This document shows, in pieces, positions 55,644-64,000 of a stretch of DNA of 64,000 bases. The first letter of the stretch is position 1. Every line of letters begins with the position of its first letter. The notes below the pieces were generated by a model. That model did no database searches, was not told the DNA's origin, and was given only the letters and a program-made list of their open reading frames with translations. This DNA is from Luteimonas abyssi (GTDB lineage Bacteria; Pseudomonadota; Gammaproteobacteria; Xanthomonadales; Xanthomonadaceae): positions 916,510 to 980,509 of the forward strand of contig NZ_KQ759763.1 of NCBI RefSeq assembly GCF_001482195.1, given 5' to 3'. Both the position numbers and the translations under genes were made by a program.

Positions 55644-56683
55644 CGGTCGGGGTCGACCCCGTCGGCCAGGCTCGGCGTGCCGCTGCGGTCGGCCACGCCG
55701 GCGATGGCGTGCAGCGCCCACATCAGCGAGGCGCGGAACATCGGGCCGTGGGTCAGGCCGGGGAACTCGCGGTAGGCCACGTCCAGCCCGTCGACCGCCG
55801 ACAGGCGCTGCGCCAGCTTCTCGGTGGAATCCGGCGGCGCGGCGGCGATCCGCCGCAGGTGCACCTGCACCCGCGGATCGGACAGGTCGCGGTGGCGCAC
55901 GTCGCTGCGGCGTTCGCCTTCGCCCAGGCCCAGCAGCACGCGCACGCGGCGGCCGGCGTTGTTGGCGGCGAAGCGCTGCTCCGGCGCGCCCAGCATGGCG
56001 CCGTCGGCCCACCACAGCGAGGGACTGCCGGCGGCGTAGGTGTCGAACGCGCCGGTGCGGGTGTAGAGGGTGTGCAGCGCGAACAGGCCGGCCAGCGAGT
56101 GGCCCCACAGGGTCTGTCGCGCGGGGTCGGTGGCCACGCGCCGTGCGACCTCGGGCCGGATCGTGCGTTCGACGATCTCCAGCAGCGCGTCCGCGCCGCC
56201 GCCGCCCGCGGCGGTGGAGACGGTGGCGCCGTCGCGCACCGGACGTTCGCCCGCGACCGGGGTGTAATCGCGGGTGCGCGCGTTGGAATCGATGCGCAGC
56301 GCGTTGTCGTAGCCGACGAACACCAGCGCGAGCGGTTCGGGACGGGCGGCGAGCTCGGCCAGCAGCGCGTCGTCGAACTCGATCAGGGCGGCGTTGCCGT
56401 CGAGCATCCAGAACGCCGGAAAGCCCCCGGGCGGCGGCGCCGTCTTCGGGGTGGCGACATGGACCCGCCAGGTCCGCTCGCCGTCGGGGCTGGCCACGGT
56501 GAAGCGCTCGAACGCGTAGTGCGGCGAGACGCGGTCGGCGACGGTCTCGCCGATGCTCTGCTGCGGGTTGCGCTGCTGGGCGGACACGGTGGCGGGCACG
56601 GCGAGGGTGGAGAGCGCGAGCAGCCCGGCCACGGCGGTGGCCGTGGCGCGGGTGCGGAATGCGGGGGGGAGACGGGCGGGCAT
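55640..56683 (-). CDS. Periplasmic IroE/PfeE-like siderophore esterase
   Basis: 347-aa exported serine hydrolase. Signal peptide ends ATVSAQ. The nucleophile is S196 in WGHSLAGLFAL and the likely catalytic His is H312 in FPGLTHGPMF. The fold features FPAFWMLDGNAALIEFDD and LVFVGYDNALRID are typical of IroE/Fes-type esterases. IroE and PfeE trim or open catecholate siderophores in the periplasm; the adjacent FepA-like receptor gene (22 bp upstream) supports the same role here. Esterase specificity is inferred. Confidence 0.9.
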   Translation of the reverse strand: MPARLPPAFRTRATATAVAGLLALSTLAVPATVSAQQRNPQQSIGETVADRVSPHYAFERFTVASPDGERTWRVHVATPKTAPPPGGFPAFWMLDGNAALIEFDDALLAELAARPEPLALVFVGYDNALRIDSNARTRDYTPVAGERPVRDGATVSTAAGGGGADALLEIVERTIRPEVARRVATDPARQTLWGHSLAGLFALHTLYTRTGAFDTYAAGSPSLWWADGAMLGAPEQRFAANNAGRRVRVLLGLGEGERRSDVRHRDLSDPRVQVHLRRIAAAPPDSTEKLAQRLSAVDGLDVAYREFPGLTHGPMFRASLMWALHAIAGVADRSGTPSLADGVDPDR

Positions 56684-56705
56684 GCGGGTTCGCGTCGAGA
56701 GGGGA

Positions 56706-58967
56706 TCAGAAGCCGATGGTCATGCTGACGTAGTAGGCGCGTCCAGGCTCATTGTAGGTGGCCGCACCGGCGTAGCTGCTGTTGGACTCGCGGAACAGCC
56801 GCTTGTCGAAGAGGTTGTTGATGCCGCCGCCCAGGCTGACCCGGTCGGTGATGCGGTAGCGCGCGCCGATGCCCCACAGGGCGTACGGGTCGCGCACCTG
56901 GCGCAGCGCGTCGCAGTCGGCGTCGGCCTCGTCGCAACGGTCGTCGTTGTTCATGTCGCGCGTGGCGGGCGTCTGGCGGCCGTAGAACGTGCCGGTCAGC
57001 AGCAGCGACAGCGCCTCGGTGGCCTGCCAGTCGAGCGAGGTGTTGACGGTGTACTCCGGGGTCACCGACAGCGGCTGGCCGGTCACCTTGTTCTCGTTCT
57101 CGATCATGTAGGTGACGTTGGTGCTCCACTTGAGCACGTCGCCTTGCGCGCCCAGAAGCGGCACCACCACGTTGCCCTCCAGACCCTGGACGACCGCCTC
57201 GGGCGCGTTTTCCCAGCGGAAGGTGCGCGCCGGCGGGGTGCCGACGGTCTCGCCGACGGGCACGAAGCCGGAGACGATCTTGTCGTCGTAGTCGTTGTGG
57301 AAGTAGGTCAGCGATGCATGGTGGCCGCTGAGCGGCGCCCACTCGATGCCGATCTCCTTGTTGATGCTGGTCTCGGGGTCGAGGTCCGGGTTGCCGAGGA
57401 TGTAGCAGCCGGCGCCCAGGCTGGGGAAGTTGTCCGGGCAGCCGAACCCCATCGTGTAGTAGAGATAGTTCGGGTTGGACTGGTACAGGTTGGGCGCCTT
57501 GAACGCGCGCGCGATGCCGCCCTTGAGCTTGAGGTCGTCGCTGATCGAGAACTGCACGTTGAGGCTGGGGCTGGCGTTGTTGCCGAACTGGCTGTGGTGG
57601 TCGAAGCGCAGCCCGGGGGTGAGGATCCAGCGCTCGCCGGCGTAGATGTTGTCCTCGACGAACACCGCGGAGATCTGCGCATCGGCCTTGCCGCCGCCGC
57701 GGTCGGGATCGAGGCCGGGGATGCCACCGCCGTTGTTGCCCGACTGCGACATCGAGTACGGATCCTCGAGCCGGCTGTCGCGGTGCTCGAAGCCCAGCGT
57801 CCACACGTGCTCGGTGCCGGCCAGGGTGGTCGGCAGGTTCACCTCGCCGTCGATCTGCCAGTTGCGCAGGCGCGAGGTGGACCACAGGTCCGGCGAGCCG
57901 ATGCTGCCCTCCGGGCCGCCGGCCAGGCCTTCGTTGAGGCGCTTATTGTTGGTGCCCTCGAAGGCGAGCGTCAGCCGCGAGGACGCCGCGCCCCAGGCGC
58001 CGCGATGGGTCAGCGCGCCGGTGTTGCGGTACATGCGATTGGTCTCGGCGCCGGCATTGGCCAGTTCGGTCAGTAGCGGGGTGCCGTCCAGGCTCACCGC
58101 GCGGTCGCCGGCGTAGACGTTGCCCTGCCGGCTGATGCCGGCCTCCAGCTCGACCACGTGGGCGGCGTCGACGTCCCAGCGCAACAGCGCGTTGACGTCG
58201 CGGTTGCGCACGCCTTCGCGGCCGGCGGGCGGGGTGTCGCCGCTGGCGAAGTCGGCGTTGAGGTCGAGCGAATCGGCGTCGGTCTTGGCGAGATTGCCGA
58301 ACAGGCGGAACGAGAACCGGTCCGACAGCGGCCCGCTCAGGTTGATGCCGGCACGCTGGCTCACGCCCTCGGCGCCGTGCTGCGGGACCAGGCCGTACAG
58401 GCTCAGGCTGCCGGTCAGGTCCCCGGTGGGGCGCTTGGTGATGATGTTGACCACGCCGCCGGACGCGCCGGAGCCGTAGCGGGCCGCGGCCGGACCGCGC
58501 AGCACCTCGATGCGCTCGACCGCATCGGCCGGCACCCAGTTGGTGTCGCCGCGAGTATTGCGCTCGCCGCTGCGGCCCATGCGGATCGAATCGCGCGAGC
58601 CCACCGGCTTGCCGTCCACCAGCACCAGGGTGTTCTCCGGGCCCATGCCGCGCAGGTCGATCTGGCGGTTGTTGCCGTATTGGCCGGAGGCGCTGTTGCC
58701 GGTCAGATTCACGCCCGGCATGGTGCGCAGCAATTCCGACAGGTCGTTGGCCGGCGGCCGGCGCTCGATGTCCTCGGCCGTGATGACCGAGGTGCCGAGC
58801 GCTTGGCGGGCGATGACCTCGGCGGTGACGTGGATGGTGTCGAAGTCCTGGGGGTCTTGGTCGGCCGTGGCGCCGATGGATTGTGCGTACAGCGGCGCGG
58901 ACAGCAGCAGGGCGATGGCGGCGGGCAGGAGGGCGGGGGCGGACGGGCGGGGACGGAGGATGCGCAT
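56706..58967 (-). CDS. TonB-dependent catecholate siderophore receptor (FepA/PfeA/IroN-like)
   Basis: 753-aa outer-membrane receptor. Signal peptide ends LYAQ. The plug has TSVITAEDIERRPPANDLSELLRTMPGVN (key part EDIERRPPANDLSELLRTMP), NNRQIDLRGMGPENTLVLVDGKPV and IEVLRGPAAARYGSGASGGVVNIITKRP. The EDIExxPPxxDLSExxRxMPGVN pattern is diagnostic of FepA/PfeA. The barrel ends in VSMTIGF. A DxNxDxxxD loop (DMNNDDRCD, about 671-679) resembles a calcium-binding loop. The ATG at 58967 begins the uptake operon, with a Fur-like box about 90 bp upstream. Confidence 0.95.
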   Translation of the reverse strand: MRILRPRPSAPALLPAAIALLLSAPLYAQSIGATADQDPQDFDTIHVTAEVIARQALGTSVITAEDIERRPPANDLSELLRTMPGVNLTGNSASGQYGNNRQIDLRGMGPENTLVLVDGKPVGSRDSIRMGRSGERNTRGDTNWVPADAVERIEVLRGPAAARYGSGASGGVVNIITKRPTGDLTGSLSLYGLVPQHGAEGVSQRAGINLSGPLSDRFSFRLFGNLAKTDADSLDLNADFASGDTPPAGREGVRNRDVNALLRWDVDAAHVVELEAGISRQGNVYAGDRAVSLDGTPLLTELANAGAETNRMYRNTGALTHRGAWGAASSRLTLAFEGTNNKRLNEGLAGGPEGSIGSPDLWSTSRLRNWQIDGEVNLPTTLAGTEHVWTLGFEHRDSRLEDPYSMSQSGNNGGGIPGLDPDRGGGKADAQISAVFVEDNIYAGERWILTPGLRFDHHSQFGNNASPSLNVQFSISDDLKLKGGIARAFKAPNLYQSNPNYLYYTMGFGCPDNFPSLGAGCYILGNPDLDPETSINKEIGIEWAPLSGHHASLTYFHNDYDDKIVSGFVPVGETVGTPPARTFRWENAPEAVVQGLEGNVVVPLLGAQGDVLKWSTNVTYMIENENKVTGQPLSVTPEYTVNTSLDWQATEALSLLLTGTFYGRQTPATRDMNNDDRCDEADADCDALRQVRDPYALWGIGARYRITDRVSLGGGINNLFDKRLFRESNSSYAGAATYNEPGRAYYVSMTIGF

Positions 58968-59059
58968 GGGTTCGGGGACGGAACGGGCTCGGACGGAGGA
59001 CGGTCTCGAGCGGCGGCAGAGACGACGGAAGGCCTGTGACGGCATCCACGAATCATAAG

Positions 59060-59078
59060 GACAATGCGAATTGTTCTC
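59060..59078. promoter_or_regulatory. Fur-box-like site upstream of the siderophore receptor gene
   Basis: gacaatgcgaattgttctc matches the 19-bp Fur consensus at about 13 positions and has a perfect acaat/attgt core. It lies in the 244-bp divergent gap between the receptor (minus) and exporter (plus) genes, which otherwise holds nothing recognised. Confidence 0.65.
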
Positions 59079-59176
59079 AATAACAACGGCGCATCCGATG
59101 CCGGGACGACGACGGCGGGCGAAGCCGTCTTCACACTGCCGGCGAACCGCATCACGATGCTTCGATCGGGTTGAAT

Positions 59177-59195
59177 AAGAACTGTTATCATTCTC
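59177..59195. promoter_or_regulatory. Fur-box-like site upstream of the siderophore exporter gene
   Basis: aagaactgttatcattctc matches the Fur consensus at about 12 of 19 positions, including tatcatt. It ends 16 bp before the ATG at 59212, so binding would block exporter and biosynthesis expression. Confidence 0.6.
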
Positions 59196-59211
59196 GGGCC
59201 GCGCGAGCCGA

Positions 59212-60531
59212 ATGCCAGCGAACCTCACCGCCGCGTCGCCCGGCGCGCCCGCCGATGCCGGCCGGCAGGCCGCCGAGCCCGAAGTGCCCACGCCCGAAGT
59301 CCCGATGTCCGACCTCCAGATGCACGCAGATTCCAGCCCGCGCCCGGCGGGCTCCGCCGTTCCGGTGCTCGCGTTCACCGCCTTGACCGGCACCATGGCG
59401 ATGATGGCCTTCGTGGCCGTCGTCGGTCCCCTGGTGCGCCTGCTCGGTCTGGCCGAATGGCATGCGGGGCTGTCGGTCACCGCGGCAGGGCTGCTGTGGA
59501 TGCTGACCGCGCGCGGCTGGGGCCGGCTGAGCGACCGGATCGGCCGCCGCCGGGTGCTGTTGATCGGCCTGGCCGGCTACGCGGTGGTCTACGTGGCGAT
59601 GGCGGTGTTCGTCGATGCCGCCCTGCGCCAGCCGCCTGCGGTGCTGGTGTCGGTGCTGATGCTGGTCGGCGCGCGCGCGGCGATCGGCCTGTTCTACGCC
59701 GCGGTGCCGCCGACCGCCGCGGCCCTGGTCGCCGACGAGGTGGCGGCCGGACAGCGCGGGGCGGCGATGGCCCGTCTCGGTACCGCCAACGCCGTCGGCA
59801 TGGTGCTGGGTCCGGCCGCGGCCGGCTGGATCGCGCTGCACGGGATCTCCACCGCGCTGTTCATCGCCGCCGCGCTGCCGCTGGTGTCGCTGGCGGCGGT
59901 GTGGTGGCGGCTGCCCGACGACCCGCCGCCCGACACCGGCCGCGCCGGGCCGCCGACGCGGATGGCGTTCGCCGATCCGAGGCTGCGGCTGCCGGTGTTC
60001 GCGGTGTTCGTGGCGATGGTCTCGGTGACCATCGCCCAGGTGGTGGTGGGTTTCTTCGCCATGGACCGCCTGCAACTGCCGCCGGCCGACGGCGCGCGGG
60101 TGGCGGGGCTGTCGCTGACCGCGGTCGGCATCGGCCTGATCGCCGCGCAGGCGCTGGTGATGCGCCTGAAGACGGTGCCGCCGGCGCGCTGGATCGCGAT
60201 CGGGGCGCTGGTGGCGGCGATCGGTTTCGCCTCGGTCGCGGCGGTGGCCGCGCAGTGGCAGTTGCTGCTCGCGCACGCCGTGGCCGCGTTCGGCATGGGC
60301 TTCGTGATGCCGTCGTTCCAGGCCCTGGCGGTGGATGCGGTCGAGCCGCACGAGCGCGGCGTGGCCGCCGGCACGGTGGCGTCGGTGCAGGGCATGGGCA
60401 TGGTAGCGGGTCCGTTGCTGGGCACCTTGCTGTACCGCGCCGCGCCCAGCGGCCCCTATCTGCTGGTCGGCGCGCTGCTGCTGGCGTTGTCGATCACCGC
60501 GTGGCGGCAGCGTCCGGAGGTCACTCGATGA
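59212..60531 (+). CDS. MFS transporter, probable siderophore exporter
   Basis: 439-aa inner-membrane protein with about 12 helices. MFS motif A is GRLSDRIGRRRVLL, and further helices include ASVQGMGMVAGPLLGTLLYR. As the first gene of the catechol biosynthesis run, it is placed where EntS-like exporters often are. The first 40 residues are Pro/Ala-rich, and ATG 59305 is an alternative start; G/C-rich third positions from 59212 favour the longer form. Its stop overlaps the isochorismate synthase start (ATGA). Confidence 0.85.
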   Translation: MPANLTAASPGAPADAGRQAAEPEVPTPEVPMSDLQMHADSSPRPAGSAVPVLAFTALTGTMAMMAFVAVVGPLVRLLGLAEWHAGLSVTAAGLLWMLTARGWGRLSDRIGRRRVLLIGLAGYAVVYVAMAVFVDAALRQPPAVLVSVLMLVGARAAIGLFYAAVPPTAAALVADEVAAGQRGAAMARLGTANAVGMVLGPAAAGWIALHGISTALFIAAALPLVSLAAVWWRLPDDPPPDTGRAGPPTRMAFADPRLRLPVFAVFVAMVSVTIAQVVVGFFAMDRLQLPPADGARVAGLSLTAVGIGLIAAQALVMRLKTVPPARWIAIGALVAAIGFASVAAVAAQWQLLLAHAVAAFGMGFVMPSFQALAVDAVEPHERGVAAGTVASVQGMGMVAGPLLGTLLYRAAPSGPYLLVGALLLALSITAWRQRPEVTR

Positions 60532-61736
60532 ACGATGTCCACCACGTGGCCGGACCTGCGCCGGCGGCCGCTGTCGAGGCCGTGCCCGATGCGGTCGCGG
60601 CCGAGCAGCCGGCCTTCCTGCTGCACGGCCCCGGGCGTCGCCTGCGCACCCAAGGGGCGCGGGCGTGGTTGCCGGCCGGTCCGGCGATGACCCTCGGCGC
60701 ACGCGCCGCGGCGTTCTTCTCCGCCGCGCACGACGGCCCCGGCCTGCTGGTCGGCGCGCTGCCGTTCGATCCCGACCAGGACGATGCGTTGCACCAGCCC
60801 CGGGTGATCTGCGACGCGGCCGCGGCCGCGGTCGATCCGGCTCCGGGCCGCTGGCCGGCGCCGGCCGGCCCGGTGCATGCCGAGCCCGATGTCGCCGGCT
60901 ACGCCGCCGCGGTCGCCGATGCGGTGGCCCGCCTGCGCACGGCCGGCGACGGCGGCGATGCGCTGCACAAGGTGGTGCTGGCGCGCAGCCTGCGGATGGA
61001 GGCGGCTGCGCCGATCGATCCGTTCGCGCTGGCCGCGCGGCTGGGTCGGGACCCCGCGGTGACCGCCTATGTCGCACCGTTGCCGGTGGCGAGCGGCGAC
61101 GCGCCGGCGTGGCTGGTCGGCGCGTCGCCCGAACTGCTGGTGTCGCGGCGCGGGCGCGAGGTGGTGTCGCACCCGCTCGCCGGCTCCGCGCGGCGGCACG
61201 CCGATTCCGCCGCCGACCGGCGCGCGGGCGAGGCGTTGCTGGCCTCGCACAAGGACCTGGAGGAGCACCGCCACGTGGTCGAGGCGATCGTCGACGCGCT
61301 GGCGCCGCTTTGCGACGACCTGCACGTACCCGCGCGGCCGTCGCTGCAGGCCACCGCGACCATGTGGCACCTGGGCACGCCCATCGCCGGCCGGCTGCGC
61401 AACCCGTCGGTGTCGGCGGCGGCGCTGGCCGGCCTGCTGCACCCTACGCCCGCGGTCTGCGGCACGCCGCGGCGGCCCGCGCTGGCGCGCATCCGCGCAC
61501 TGGAGCCTGTGCCGCGCGGTTTCTACGCCGGCGCCGTGGGCTGGAGCGACGCCAGCGGCGACGGCGCCTGGTACGTGGCGATCCGCTGCGCCCGCGTGCA
61601 GGACCGGACGATGCGCCTGTTCGCCGGCGCCGGTATCGTGGCGGATTCGCAGCCGCGGCTGGAGGTGGAGGAGACCGCCGCCAAGTTCCGCGCCCTGCTC
61701 GACGCGCTGGGCATGGACGAGCCGCGCGTCGGCTGA
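60528..61736 (+). CDS. entC: Isochorismate synthase (siderophore type)
   Basis: 402-aa Mg-dependent enzyme converting chorismate to isochorismate, the entry to 2,3-dihydroxybenzoate. Motifs: [67 protein letters not shown] and [10 protein letters not shown] with VEETAAKFR, all at the positions expected for EntC/DhbC. The start is coupled to the exporter stop; a CGGAGG site precedes it. The N-terminal 30 residues are variable. Confidence 0.93.
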   Translation: MNDVHHVAGPAPAAAVEAVPDAVAAEQPAFLLHGPGRRLRTQGARAWLPAGPAMTLGARAAAFFSAAHDGPGLLVGALPFDPDQDDALHQPRVICDAAAAAVDPAPGRWPAPAGPVHAEPDVAGYAAAVADAVARLRTAGDGGDALHKVVLARSLRMEAAAPIDPFALAARLGRDPAVTAYVAPLPVASGDAPAWLVGASPELLVSRRGREVVSHPLAGSARRHADSAADRRAGEALLASHKDLEEHRHVVEAIVDALAPLCDDLHVPARPSLQATATMWHLGTPIAGRLRNPSVSAAALAGLLHPTPAVCGTPRRPALARIRALEPVPRGFYAGAVGWSDASGDGAWYVAIRCARVQDRTMRLFAGAGIVADSQPRLEVEETAAKFRALLDALGMDEPRVG

Positions 61737-61755
61737 TCGTTTCTTCGAGGATGTG

Positions 61756-63405
61756 ATGACCGACGCCCCCGCACCGCAGCGCGTGCCGCTGCGCCAGACC
61801 TGGCCGGACGAGTTCGTCGCGCGCTACCGCGCGGCCGGCCACTGGCGCGGCGAGACCTTTCCCGGCTTCCTGCGCGCGCGCGCGCATGCCTTCGCCGACG
61901 ACGTGGCCGTGGTCGGCGGCGAGACCCGGCTGACCTACGGCCGGCTGTGGGCCGAGGCCGAACGCATCGGCGCCGGCCTGCTCGCGCGGGGGCTCGCCCC
62001 GGGCGACCGCGTGGTGGTGCAACTGGGCAACCTACCGGCGTTCGTCGCCGTGGTCTGCGGACTGTTCCGCGCCGGCCTGGTGCCGGTGTACGCGCTGCCC
62101 GCGCACCGGCTGACCGAAGTGGCGCACTTCGCGCGCACGTCCGGCGCCAGCGCCTACGTCTGCGGCGAGCGCTACGAGACCTTCGACTACCGCTCGCTGG
62201 CGCGCGAGCTCCAGGCCGCGGTGCCGGCGGTGCGGCACGTGGTGGTGGCGGGCGACGCCGGGGAGTTCGTCGCGCTCGACGCGCTCGACGGCCCGCGCGA
62301 GGCACTGCCCGGCGACCCCGATCCGCAATCCGTCGCGTTCCTGCAGATCTCCGGCGGCAGCACCGGGCTGTCGAAGCTGATTCCGCGCACCCACGACGAC
62401 TACATCTACAGCTTCCGCGCCAGCAACGACCTGTGCGGGATCGGCCGCGACAGCGTGTACATGGTGGCGCTGCCGGCCGCGCACAATTTTCCGATGAGTT
62501 CGCCCGGTTTCTTCGGCGCGCTGTACGCCGGCGCGCGGGTGGTGCTGAGCCCGGGGCCGGGACCGGACGCGGCGTTTCCGCTGATCGCGCGCGAACGCGT
62601 GACCTGTGTGGGACTTGTGCCGCCGCTGGCGCTGCTGTGGGCGGATGCCGCCTCGAGAACGACGCACGACCTCTCCAGCCTGCAGGTGCTGCAGGTCGGC
62701 GGGGCCAAGCTGGTGCCGGAGGCCGCGCGCCGCGTGGTGGCGGGGCTGGGCTGCCGGCTGCAGCAGGTGTTCGGCATGGCCGAAGGCCTGGTCAACTACA
62801 CCCGCCTCGACGACCCCGACGACCTCGTGTTGACCACCCAGGGTCGTCCGATCAGTCCCGACGACGAGGTGCGCGTGGTCGACGATCAGGACCGCCCCGT
62901 GCCCGACGGCGAGGTGGGCCATCTGCTCACGCGCGGGCCGTACACGATCCGCGCCTATCACGACGACGATGCGGCCAATGCGCGTGCGTTCACCGACGAC
63001 GGGTTCTACCGCACCGGCGACATGGTCCAGCGCCTGCCCGGCGGGTACCTGGTGGTGCAGGGCCGCGCGACCGATCACATCAACCGTGCCGGGGAGAAGA
63101 TTTCCGCCGAGGAGATCGAGGATCACCTGCTCGCGCATCCGCAGGTGTTCGATGCGGCGGTGGTGTCGATGCCCGACGATTTCCTCGGCGAGCGCAGCTG
63201 TGCGTTCGTGATTCCGGGCGATGCCCGGCCGCGCCCGGCCGAGCTCAAGGCCTGGGTGCGCGGCCGTGGGCTGGCGGCGTTCAAGGTGCCGGACCAGATC
63301 GTGTTCGTGGACGCCTTCGAAACCACCGCGGTCGGCAAGGTCAGCCGGCGCGAACTGCGCGCGCAGCTGCGTGCGCGTTTTCTCGCCGAGCAGGAGGCCC
63401 GGTGA
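61756..63405 (+). CDS. entE: 2,3-dihydroxybenzoate-AMP ligase
   Basis: 549-aa adenylation enzyme activating 2,3-DHB and loading it onto the aryl-carrier domain of EntB. The A3 loop is [20 protein letters not shown]. The benzoate-pocket region [35 protein letters not shown] and the A10 lysine motif [11 protein letters not shown] are as in EntE/DhbE. The start ATG at 61756 lies 19 bp after entC; the stop shares one base with the entB start. Confidence 0.94.
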   Translation: MTDAPAPQRVPLRQTWPDEFVARYRAAGHWRGETFPGFLRARAHAFADDVAVVGGETRLTYGRLWAEAERIGAGLLARGLAPGDRVVVQLGNLPAFVAVVCGLFRAGLVPVYALPAHRLTEVAHFARTSGASAYVCGERYETFDYRSLARELQAAVPAVRHVVVAGDAGEFVALDALDGPREALPGDPDPQSVAFLQISGGSTGLSKLIPRTHDDYIYSFRASNDLCGIGRDSVYMVALPAAHNFPMSSPGFFGALYAGARVVLSPGPGPDAAFPLIARERVTCVGLVPPLALLWADAASRTTHDLSSLQVLQVGGAKLVPEAARRVVAGLGCRLQQVFGMAEGLVNYTRLDDPDDLVLTTQGRPISPDDEVRVVDDQDRPVPDGEVGHLLTRGPYTIRAYHDDDAANARAFTDDGFYRTGDMVQRLPGGYLVVQGRATDHINRAGEKISAEEIEDHLLAHPQVFDAAVVSMPDDFLGERSCAFVIPGDARPRPAELKAWVRGRGLAAFKVPDQIVFVDAFETTAVGKVSRRELRAQLRARFLAEQEAR

Positions 63406-64000
63406 TGGGATTGCCCAGGATCGCCGCGTATGCGTTGCCCACCGCAGCCGAACTGCCGGCCCCGCGTGGCGCGTGGCGGCTGGATGCGGGCCGTGCGGCG
63501 CTGCTGGTACACGACATGCAGCGCTACTTCCTCGCCGCTTTCGATGCCGGGAACGCGCCGCTGGCGCCGGCCGTGGCCAATCTCGCCCGCCTGATCGCCC
63601 GGTGCCGTGCGCGCGGCATCCCGGTCTTCTACACCGCGCAGCGTGGCGATCAGGACCGGCGCGACCGCGGCCTGCAGGCCGATCTGTGGGGACCGGGCAT
63701 GCAGGCGGTCGCCGAGCACGAGGCGATCGTCGACGCGCTGGTGCCGGCCGCCGCCGACATCGTGCTGGTCAAACACCGTTACAGCGCCTTCCAGCGCAGC
63801 AATCTCGACGCGCTGATGCGTGCGCGCGGCCGCGACCAGTTGCTGATCGGCGGTGTCTACGCCCACATCGGCATCCTGTCCACCGCGACCGAGGCCTTCC
63901 AGCGCGATATCGAAACCTTCGTGGCCGCCGATGCGGTGGCCGATTTCTCGCGTGCCGATCACGACATGGCGCTGGCCTGGATCGCGCGTACCTGTGGCGT
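63405..64000 (+). CDS. entB: Isochorismatase (siderophore type), 3' end beyond window
   Basis: Hydrolyses isochorismate to 2,3-dihydro-2,3-DHB. 198 residues are visible and the gene continues past the window, so a C-terminal aryl-carrier domain cannot be checked. The isochorismatase motifs are ALLVHDMQRYFLAAF (catalytic Asp), LVKHRYSAFQRSNLD (catalytic Lys) and GGVYAHIGILSTATEAFQRD. EntB and DhbB usually read AHIGC here; the cysteine is Ile in this protein, a position not needed in all members. The start is coupled to the entE stop (TGATG). Confidence 0.93.
   Translation, partial: MGLPRIAAYALPTAAELPAPRGAWRLDAGRAALLVHDMQRYFLAAFDAGNAPLAPAVANLARLIARCRARGIPVFYTAQRGDQDRRDRGLQADLWGPGMQAVAEHEAIVDALVPAAADIVLVKHRYSAFQRSNLDALMRARGRDQLLIGGVYAHIGILSTATEAFQRDIETFVAADAVADFSRADHDMALAWIARTCG

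Overview
The window is GC-rich, densely coding DNA from a member of the Xanthomonadaceae/Lysobacteraceae (Luteimonas- or Lysobacter-like). This rests on several lineage traits read from the sequence: a fused aspartate kinase/diaminopimelate decarboxylase (lysAC), the murL-murD2 pair for an alternative D-Glu route into peptidoglycan, a cysNC fusion, an HU protein with a Lys/Ala/Pro-rich N-terminal tail, a bacterial SET-domain protein, and a xanthomonad-type short interspersed repeat (cctcatccgccc...cttctcccgc...gcgggagaag). No tRNA, rRNA, insertion sequence, phage or CRISPR array was recognised, and no gene-free stretch reaches 300 bases.

Layout. (1) 1-10.6 kb is a complete assimilatory sulfate reduction island: cysK(partial)-cysG on the minus strand, divergent cysB, then cysJ-cysI-cysH (minus) divergent from cysD-cysNC (plus). 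The cysJ/cysD gap holds two copies of an 18-bp motif that are good candidates for CysB sites. (2) 10.6-16.5 kb holds a GlsB-type membrane protein, an M20 peptidase, a ComEA-like HhH protein, a HutD-like protein and a TonB-dependent receptor. (3) 16.6-23.1 kb is the SUF iron-sulfur operon, Rrf2 regulator-sufB-sufC-sufD-sufS-GNAT-Rieske, with a promoter/operator in front of the regulator. (4) 23.2-33.9 kb is a run of monocistronic housekeeping, envelope and stress genes: SET protein, DUF5916 protein, M23 peptidase, DUF533, HU, DUF2784, OsmC, alpha/beta hydrolase, amidohydrolase and PhzF. (5) 34.1-39.6 kb is the overlapping lysAC-murL-murD2 operon. murL carries an in-frame copy of the interspersed repeat. 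(6) 39.7-49.3 kb holds ispB, ssb, a DUF4019 protein, a GAF-GGDEF cyclase, a decayed HxlR regulator, two EamA transporters with a LysR regulator, an ATP/ADP-translocase-like carrier and a Tat-type aldo/keto reductase.

(7) 49.4-64 kb is a catecholate siderophore island organised around a divergent intergenic region with two Fur-box-like sequences. To the left run an outer-membrane receptor, a periplasmic IroE/PfeE-like esterase, a SAM methyltransferase, a YncE-like beta-propeller and an HmuTUV-like ABC importer. To the right run an MFS exporter, isochorismate synthase, 2,3-DHB-AMP ligase and isochorismatase, cut by the window end. Together these would make, export, recapture and dismantle an enterobactin-like siderophore. 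The methyltransferase, the propeller and an HmuT-like binding protein without tyrosine in its N-terminal lobe make this the least conventional part of the window.

Most long alternative ORFs are antisense or frame shadows caused by high GC3 and were left out.
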